A stretch of 19,499 nt of DNA from Caldifarciminota bacterium (lineage in GTDB: Bacteria > Hydrothermota > Hydrothermia > B15-G9 > WFZT01): positions 1-19,499 of the forward strand of contig JALSOD010000015.1 of NCBI GenBank assembly GCA_026986655.1, given 5' to 3'. The notes under the pieces were generated by a model, which made no database searches, was not told the origin of the DNA, and saw nothing but the letters and a program-made list of their open reading frames with translations. Both the position numbers and the translations under genes were made by a program. Numbering within the stretch: the stretch's first letter is position 1; each line of letters opens with the position of its first letter. Positions 15,008-19,499 of the stretch are shown in pieces.

Positions 15008-15955
15008 ATGAAAAAATTGATCATTCTCGCAGCAATTCTGGTTGTACTCGTCGTAGTGGCACTCGTTGTTCAGAAAAACTGGAAGACAAGGCGAACTTAC
15101 AAGGAAAATTCTCCAATCCCTGCTAATGTGACCAAGGACATGATAACAAGAATTGAAGTGATCAACGGCAAAGATACCGTTGAGGTCAGGAAAACTAACG
15201 GTAAATGGTACGTGATGGTAAACGGAGAGCCCAAGGAGGCGAGCCAGGAAGCAGTTGAAAAACGACTCGATATTCTCGTAAATATGAAGGGTGAAGTTGT
15301 CTCCAAAAATCCGGAGAACTTCGAGAAATTTGGCGTAACAGATGAAGCTGAAAGGGTTATAGTTTACAATGGAAACAGAAAACTCGTTGAATTGTATCTC
15401 GGGGATACTGGTCCAACATTCACAACCACATACGTGAGAAACCCTGAGATGAAAGAAGTATTTTTAGTTAAATCCTACCTGAAGAGCCCTTTCACCAGCA
15501 AGGTAATCGGATGGAGAGATAGGACTATATTTAAATTCAAACCAGGAACCATCGTGAAATTTACTTACATTCATGGGAAAGATACTCTTTCTGCCGAGCT
15601 CAAAGACAGCACGTGGGTTTTTAGCAAAGGAAAGGGAGATACATCGGCATTGAAAAATGCACTAAATGCTATCAGATCCTTTTACGCCATGGATTTTGAG
15701 GACACACTGTCACTAAAAGAAACTGGCCTCGAACCTCCTAAGGAAATATTTGAGATAACGCTAAAGGATGGGTCCACTTATAAACTTCTCGTAGGAAAAC
15801 AACGGGACAGGGACACAGTCTACGTGAAAAGAGATGACAAAGACCAGATTTACATTACCTCCACTTACATGATCAAGAAATTCAAGGGCGCATTTGGAAT
15901 CAAAGAGAAGAAGAAACATCCGGGGCAGAAAATATCCAGAAAGAAAAGAGCTTGA
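15008..15955 (+). CDS. DUF4340-domain membrane-anchored protein
   Basis: A 315-residue protein with one N-terminal anchor (LIILAAILVVLVVVALVVQ, about 3-21) and an extracytoplasmic part. That part has two related halves, each opening with a short beta unit: ITRIEVINGKDTVEVRKTNGKWYV near 48-71 and IVKFTYIHGKDTLSAELKDSTWVF near 184-207. NFEKFGVTDEAERVIVYNG and LYLGDTGPTFTTTYVR are typical DUF4340 sequence. The tail is highly basic (KEKKKHPGQKISRKKRA). GGAGG at the end of the previous gene, 3 nt away, gives the start. It is the usual last partner of GldAFG-like operons; molecular function is unknown. The -35 box of the tRNA promoter overlaps its stop codon. Confidence 0.85.
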   Translation: MKKLIILAAILVVLVVVALVVQKNWKTRRTYKENSPIPANVTKDMITRIEVINGKDTVEVRKTNGKWYVMVNGEPKEASQEAVEKRLDILVNMKGEVVSKNPENFEKFGVTDEAERVIVYNGNRKLVELYLGDTGPTFTTTYVRNPEMKEVFLVKSYLKSPFTSKVIGWRDRTIFKFKPGTIVKFTYIHGKDTLSAELKDSTWVFSKGKGDTSALKNALNAIRSFYAMDFEDTLSLKETGLEPPKEIFEITLKDGSTYKLLVGKQRDRDTVYVKRDDKDQIYITSTYMIKKFKGAFGIKEKKKHPGQKISRKKRA

Positions 15956-15980
15956 CAGTAGGTTTTTGGATAACTAAAAT
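15952..15980 (+). promoter_or_regulatory. Promoter of tRNA-Asp
   Basis: TTGACA at 15952-15957 and TAAAAT at 15975-15980, spacer 17 bp. The predicted start near 15987 is about 9 nt before the mature tRNA. The -35 box contains the TGA stop of the DUF4340 gene. Confidence 0.75.
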
Positions 15981-15995
15981 AAACAACACACTGGC

Positions 15996-16073
15996 GGGGC
16001 TGTAGTTCAGCCTGGTTAGAACGCCGGCCTGTCACGCCGGAGGTCGCGAGTTCAAATCTCGTCAGCCCCGCCA
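15996..16073 (+). tRNA. tRNA-Asp (anticodon GTC)
   Basis: A full cloverleaf can be drawn. Acceptor GGGGCTG (15996-16002) pairs with CAGCCCC (16063-16069). TA at positions 8-9 is followed by D-arm GTTC...GAAC. The anticodon arm is GCCGGC with loop CTGTCAC. The T arm is GCGAG-TTCAAAT-CTCGT with one G-U pair. The discriminator base is G, the Asp identity base, and CCA is encoded. The stems are strongly GC-rich compared with the flanking genes. Confidence 0.96.
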
Positions 16074-16086
16074 TAATTTATTTGAG

Positions 16087-16920
16087 GTGAAAAATCATGG
16101 GGCCAAAAAACTAAATATCGCCATAATTGGAGCCGGAAAGATAGGCTCTGCAATTGCTGTTTCACTCCAGAATCATTACAATGTCGTGGCCACCCGTAGA
16201 AGAAAAATTAAAGACAATCTCATCAATGGTACTATCCCGGTAACAAGAGATAATAGACAGGCTGCCTCCAATGCTGACATTATCATCGTCACTGTAAAAC
16301 CAGGACAAATTATCAGAGTACTCCAGAATATCAAGGATGAAGTAAAGGGTAAACCGGTGATTTCATTTGCCGCTGCAATCCCAATATCCATGCTAAAGAA
16401 AGCTGCTCCTGAATCCCAGATCATAAGAGCTATGACTAATATAGCCGTAATGGCCCAGAGTAGTTATACAGTTTATGCCTTCTCTGATAATGTGACAGAT
16501 GAGAACAAAAAAATTGCGGTTGAAATCTTTAGCAAATTTGGTGCCTCGAGGGAAGTGGATGAAAAATACATCGACGCAATGACAGCTCTTTCCGGCAGTG
16601 GGCCGGCTTATCTATACACTGTGATCGAAGCCCTCACATATGGAGGACTATTGATAGGACTCCCGAGAGATATTGCCATGGAAGCAGTTGCACATACCTT
16701 CATAGGTACAGCAAAATTATTATTGTCGAGCAAAAATCACCCTGCAGAGCTAAAAGATATGGTTGTAACACCTGGTGGAGTCACAATCGAGGGTATTTAT
16801 GAGCTCGAAGATAGCAGGGTAAGAACCGCTATGATGAAAGCTATCAGTGCTGCATTCAAGAAGTCTAAAATAATTGCAGAAGATATCCAGAAAGATAGCA
16901 TGAAACTCCTGGAGGAGTAA
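16087..16920 (+). CDS. proC: Pyrroline-5-carboxylate reductase
   Basis: ProC catalyses the last step of proline synthesis, NAD(P)H-dependent reduction of 1-pyrroline-5-carboxylate. The 277-residue protein has the Rossmann motif IAIIGAGKIGSAIA (about 11-24), VKPGQI near 73-78, and the C-terminal signature ALSGSGPAYLYTVIEAL followed by DMVVTPGGVTIEGIYELE with the catalytic-site residues of the family. Length is normal. The start is GTG at 16087; the nearby ATG at 16097 is out of frame and stops after five codons. It begins 14 nt past tRNA-Asp, so it may be co-transcribed from the tRNA promoter. Confidence 0.95.
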   Translation: MKNHGAKKLNIAIIGAGKIGSAIAVSLQNHYNVVATRRRKIKDNLINGTIPVTRDNRQAASNADIIIVTVKPGQIIRVLQNIKDEVKGKPVISFAAAIPISMLKKAAPESQIIRAMTNIAVMAQSSYTVYAFSDNVTDENKKIAVEIFSKFGASREVDEKYIDAMTALSGSGPAYLYTVIEALTYGGLLIGLPRDIAMEAVAHTFIGTAKLLLSSKNHPAELKDMVVTPGGVTIEGIYELEDSRVRTAMMKAISAAFKKSKIIAEDIQKDSMKLLEE

Positions 16921-16921
16921 A

Positions 16922-17710
16922 ATGCCTGAATTGCCCGATCTTGAGGTCTTGAAAGACTTTATTGACTCAAATTTTTCGGGCAAAAATATCCTCGAAGCCA
17001 GATTAAATAATTCAAAATTTCTCAAAACGAAATATTTCCCTCCAAAGATTTTCAATAAATCCAAACTGAGCAAAGTTTCTCGAAGGGGTAAAATTCTAAT
17101 CTTTGAAGCTTCTAACGGTTTTAAACTGGTATTCCACCCAATGACCAGGGGATGGATAAAGCTTGGAGAAGGTGAAATCTTCACATTGGAGTTTGACGAT
17201 GGTACAAAAATTGGCATTTATGAGGTTGAGCCCGTCAATCTCCTTCAACTTTTCATTGTAAGAAAGCCGGAGAATTTAAGCATTCTGAAGTTAATAGGAC
17301 CGGAACCCTTTGAAGATAAATTTAACGTTGATTATCTACTTTTAAGCTCTGAGAATTTTAAAGGGAATATTAAGAAACTATTGACCACACAAAAAATTGT
17401 TGCTGGAATTGGAAATGCCTATGTGGATGAGATTCTATGGGATGCAAAAATTAATCCGTTTAAGAAACCTGGAGAGCTGGGAAAATCCAGCTTTGAAGCA
17501 ATAGTGAAGTCCACGAAAAAGGTATTAAGTGAGGCTATTAAAACACTTAAAGAGGTTTCAGGCAAAGATTTACCGCCGTTTGAATATAGAGAGCATCTAA
17601 AAGTACACAGGAGAGAGGGGCAACCTTGTCCAAGATGTGGTACTTTAATACAAGCAAAATTCGAGGGAGACAGGGGAACCTTCTGGTGCCCTACTTGCCA
17701 ACCTGAATAA
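16922..17710 (+). CDS. mutM: Divergent formamidopyrimidine-DNA glycosylase (MutM/Fpg family)
   Basis: This is a base-excision-repair glycosylase/AP lyase. The 262-residue product has the catalytic N-terminus Pro2-Glu3 (MPELPDLEV; most family members have PELPEVE), the Lys of RRGKILIFE (about 54-62), the H2TH helix region VAGIGNAYVDEILWDAKINPF (shortened from the full helix pair), and a C-terminal zinc finger with CPRCG...CPTCQ and the Arg in GDRGTFW. It departs from canonical Fpg in that the loop expected to carry D-x-R-R-F-G reads YEVEPVNLLQ, and HLGMTG is HPMTRG. The catalytic core is therefore intact while lesion recognition may differ. GGAGGAG (16911-16917), inside the end of proC, is the ribosome site. 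MutM proper versus a Nei-like branch is unresolved. Confidence 0.82.
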   Translation: MPELPDLEVLKDFIDSNFSGKNILEARLNNSKFLKTKYFPPKIFNKSKLSKVSRRGKILIFEASNGFKLVFHPMTRGWIKLGEGEIFTLEFDDGTKIGIYEVEPVNLLQLFIVRKPENLSILKLIGPEPFEDKFNVDYLLLSSENFKGNIKKLLTTQKIVAGIGNAYVDEILWDAKINPFKKPGELGKSSFEAIVKSTKKVLSEAIKTLKEVSGKDLPPFEYREHLKVHRREGQPCPRCGTLIQAKFEGDRGTFWCPTCQPE

Positions 17711-17796
17711 AAAGTTAGCCTTCTCAACCATCTACTTCAAAAAGAGAGTAGGTCATGAATTCGCGGGAATACAGTTTGATTTTAAAACTACAGGTC

Positions 17797-17825
17797 TTGA
17801 CACATAATAACTTTGTCGATAACTA
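17797..17825 (+). promoter_or_regulatory. Promoter of rnpB
   Basis: A perfect TTGACA at 17797-17802 and TAACTA at 17820-17825, spacer 17 bp. The -10 box is weak, but the predicted start (17831-17832) coincides with the first base of the RNase P RNA P1 stem. Confidence 0.65.
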
Positions 17826-17830
17826 TATTG

Positions 17831-18222
17831 GGGTGGGTGGTGGTTCGGGTGGTCGCTTCGCCAACTGGCGAAGAGGAAAGTCCGAGCTCCAGAGGGCAGG
17901 GTGCTGGGTAATACCCAGGGATGTCAGGGGAAACCCTGACATCACGGATAGGGCCACAGAAACGAGACCGCCGATGGCCCCTTGGTAGGGGATCAGGCAA
18001 GGGTGAAACGGTGGGGTAAGAGCCCACCAGGTCTCGGGGTGACCCGGGATGCTGGCAACCCCCACCCGGAGCAAGGCCAAACAGGGAGGGAACGGGAGTG
18101 GCCCGCTCCCATGAACTCCCGGGTAGGCCGCATGGAGATGATGGGTAACCATCATCCAAGAGAAATGACCACCACCCGATAACGCGGGTACAGAACTCGG
18201 CTTATAGAACCACCACCCACCT
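17831..18222 (+). ncRNA. rnpB: RNase P RNA, bacterial type A
   Basis: This is the catalytic RNA that trims the 5' leader of precursor tRNAs. The universally conserved blocks appear in order: GAGGAAAGTCCGAGCTCC (start of the P3/P4 core), ACAGAAA, GGTGAAACGGTGGGGTAAGA with GCCCACC (P11/P12), GGAGCAAGGCCAAACAGG (J15/16-P17 region), AGAGAAATGACCACC, and ACAGAACTCGGCTTA (the 3' P4 strand). The ends are fixed by a long P1: 17832-17846 pairs perfectly with 18207-18221, including GGTGGTTC with GAACCACC. Length is about 392 nt. The GC content is clearly above that of the genes, as expected in a thermophile. All reading frames here are shadows of this RNA. Confidence 0.96.
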
Positions 18223-18276
18223 CTGTTTAAACCATCTAATCTTTGGTGAATCCTTCTTGATATTATCCTCCCTTCT

Positions 18277-18305
18277 ACCTCTGGTAAGCCAGAGGTTAAT
18301 CCTTT
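18277..18305 (+). terminator. Probable rho-independent terminator of rnpB
   Basis: An 8-bp stem ACCTCTGG/CCAGAGGT (18277-18284 with 18289-18296) around TAAG, followed by TAATCCTTTTC. It lies about 55 nt past the RNA 3' end. The T tract is interrupted. Confidence 0.55.
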
Positions 18306-18679
18306 TCTTAAAATCATAGAGCACTATCTGAAAAAAGCTTGAAGATAATTGTTTTTATTTTATATCTCTCTTAACTCATTGGACTATTCTAAACATGTTG
18401 ATAACTCGGGGGAATAGAATGATTTTGGTACAATCCAGGACAGATCTATTACGTCGATCAAATCCCTATGCATGTCGGGAGAGAATGATATTGGCACAAT
18501 CCAGGGTGCCAATTTATTAGATTTCCTTTAACATGTTGGTAATTTGTAAAACTTAACTTTGACAGCAAATACCAAAAGCCTTGATAGAAGCGGGCTTGGG
18601 ACATGGCACAACTTAGGGGGAGCAAGGGGTGTTATATCCCAAAAACCACGAATTAAGGCGATGTTTTGAATTTGAGGTG
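18306..18679. other. Non-coding stretch with a degenerate tandem repeat
   Basis: No gene is seen. The only clear structure is the repeat at 18417-18512 (listed separately). AACATGTTG(A/G)TAA also recurs at 18392 and 18530, and a short sequence resembling the right end of the insertion sequence lies at 18633-18658. Confidence 0.4.
18417..18512. repeat. Degenerate direct repeat, period about 66 bp, with a hairpin in the second copy
   Basis: GAATGATTTTGGTACAATCC (18417-18436, then AGG) recurs at 18483-18505 with 21 of 23 bases identical. In the second copy ATTGGCAC (18490-18497) can pair with GTGCCAAT (18506-18513) over an 8-nt loop; the first copy lacks the pairing arm. Confidence 0.5.
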
Positions 18680-19062
18680 TCAAAGTTGGGTAAATCTCTT
18701 AATCCCTTTGCCTTTTTCTTCAACTTCTTTTAATACATACCATTGATGGGACCGCCTCTGATTTTCCTTCTGCTCTGGCCTTGCTTTAGCTTTCCTGAGT
18801 AACCTCACGACTACATATTTATATCCTCCTTTTTTGCTCCCATAATTACTTAAGCATAATACAGGAGGGGGATCTTTTAGTTTTTAATAGGTTTGTAATA
18901 CTTGTGTGCAAGATGGGATAGAATTGGTAGTTTTTTAGTCCAGCTATAAAGATTTTGAGCAAAAGATATAAGTTTTGAGATAGTCACGGGATTTTTATTG
19001 AGTTGGTTTGAGAAATCGACTCTAACATCAGTGTAGTCCATCTCCAGATTTACAGGGGATTT
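18680..19062 (-). pseudogene. Broken minus-strand reading frame, family unknown
   Basis: Two long open segments in different frames abut with no gap. The upstream one (19062-18877, 61 codons) includes EMDYTDVRVDFSNQLNKN and KKLPILSHLAHKYYKP. The downstream one (18883-18680, 67 codons) includes LSNYGSKKGGYKYVVVRLL, PEQKENQRRSHQWYVLKEV and the end KRFTQL. The second has no usable start codon and continues as if from the first after a one-base shift at an A-run (18885-18881). The residue pattern looks protein-like rather than random. Shorter fragments further upstream (HGETVMKFLPNQKK near 19120) may belong to it. It reads as one decayed gene; the family is not recognised, though a mobile-element protein is possible. 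Confidence 0.35.
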
Positions 19063-19290
19063 TTATTAAAACGCTGATTTTTATTTCTTTTGATTTGGTA
19101 AAAATTTCATAACAGTTTCCCCATGTCGTCTCACATCATTAGTGCAAAAAATTCTTAAAATGGACTTAAATGTGTAAAATGCCGGAAAAGATTATGTAGA
19201 CTTCAGAATTCTGGAATTTATATCAACTGACATTTGCCATTCGTAAAACTTGTATTTTCCAATGTTCAGCGATATAATTTGTATATATGT
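19063..19290 (+). promoter_or_regulatory. CRISPR leader with promoter
   Basis: The AT-rich sequence ahead of the first repeat has no open frame of note. At its end TTGTAT (19250-19255) and TATAAT (19273-19278), spacer 17 bp, form a strong promoter whose predicted start (about 19285) is about 6 nt before the first repeat. The leader position, left of the array, agrees with the repeat orientation (GGAAAC at the 3' end). Confidence 0.6.
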
Positions 19291-19499
19291 ATTCCGATCC
19301 TACCTATGAGGGATGGAAACCTGCTACGACGGTAGGAACTTTTATCTTTAGTGCTTCATTCCGATCCTACCTATGAGGGATGGAAACAGAAGACGAATTG
19401 AGCGAAATATCCATACAGCAAGATTCCGATCCTACCTATGAGGGATGGAAACACGAAAGAGAATTGGCTTTCAGGTCCTCGACCTGCCAATTCCGATCC
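19291..19499 (+). CRISPR. CRISPR array, leader end; runs off the right edge
   Basis: Three complete identical 30-nt repeats (19291-19320, 19358-19387, 19423-19452), beginning ATTCCGATCC and ending GAGGGATGGAAAC, plus the first 10 nt of a fourth at 19490. Spacers are 37, 35 and 37 nt and share no sequence. The CCTACCTATGAGGGAT core and GAAAC end resemble repeats used with type I-B and type III systems in thermophiles; this is from memory. The identical repeats and adjacent promoter suggest an active leader-proximal end. No cas gene is in the window, so the subtype cannot be fixed. Confidence 0.95.

Noticed and set aside
16097..16114. ATG start for proC
   Set aside because: Out of frame with the Rossmann motif and stops after five codons; GTG at 16087 is used.
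17755..18317. Several overlapping open frames on both strands, up to 164 codons
   Set aside because: They lie in the RNase P RNA; its conserved core blocks and P1 pairing explain the sequence, and GC-rich structured RNA produces spurious open frames.
18633..18658. Solo right end of the insertion sequence
   Set aside because: AAAAACCACGAATTAAGG resembles the element's right end, but only 16 of 26 positions match and no transposase remnant lies to its left.
18877..18890. Programmed -1 frameshift joining the two minus-strand segments
   Set aside because: The A-run has only five A's before C and does not form a proper X-XXY-YYZ slippery heptamer, and more breaks occur upstream; decay or a sequencing error is simpler.

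Overview
The window is a 19.5 kb piece of a bacterial chromosome. It looks like a Gram-negative, diderm member of the FCB-like part of the tree (Bacteroidota relatives or a candidate phylum such as WOR-3 or its neighbours). Four things point that way: a TonB-dependent receptor with a carboxypeptidase-regulatory-like N-terminal domain followed by a PorV/PorQ-type barrel, a Gld-type ABC operon ending in a DUF4340 gene, a 30-residue mS38/COX24-type basic protein in the ribosomal operon, and lipoproteins. The protein genes are moderately AT-rich while the tRNA and RNase P RNA stems are strongly GC-rich, a pattern typical of thermophiles. Both the phylum and the thermophily are inferences.

Layout. 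1-340 is the 3' end of rpe. 380-3386 is a translation-linked operon (rpsP, khpA, rimM, trmD, rplS, an HU gene, the mini basic protein and a YfcE-type phosphodiesterase) read from a near-consensus promoter at 323-351. 3437-7892 is an overlapping envelope operon (TonB-dependent receptor, PorV-like barrel, NHL-propeller lipoprotein) whose promoter places the transcription start at or next to the GTG start codon. 8230-9909 is a complete IS1634-type (IS4-like) insertion sequence with 26-bp imperfect ends. It seems to have cut a minus-strand gene whose 3' tail and terminator remain at 8104-8229. 10011-11316 is an AT-rich minus-strand pair: a secreted or lipid-anchored protein with a glycine-rich hydrophobic tail, and a five-helix membrane protein. 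Upstream of the pair lie three copies of a TGTAACA-N3-TGTTACA palindrome.

11837-15955 is a four-gene operon for an ABC-2/GldAFG-like transporter. It is followed by tRNA-Asp with its own promoter, then proC, a divergent MutM/Fpg-type glycosylase gene, and rnpB (17831-18222) with promoter and terminator. The last kilobase holds no intact gene. It contains a degenerate tandem repeat, a broken minus-strand reading frame, and the leader and first three full repeats of a CRISPR array that runs off the right edge. No cas genes are in the window.

How the parts work together: the left third is housekeeping (ribosome assembly and tRNA methylation) followed by outer-membrane functions. The middle is a small accessory island with a mobile element. 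The right part couples an envelope transporter, a tRNA, amino-acid synthesis, DNA repair and tRNA processing before entering a decayed, CRISPR-bearing accessory zone.
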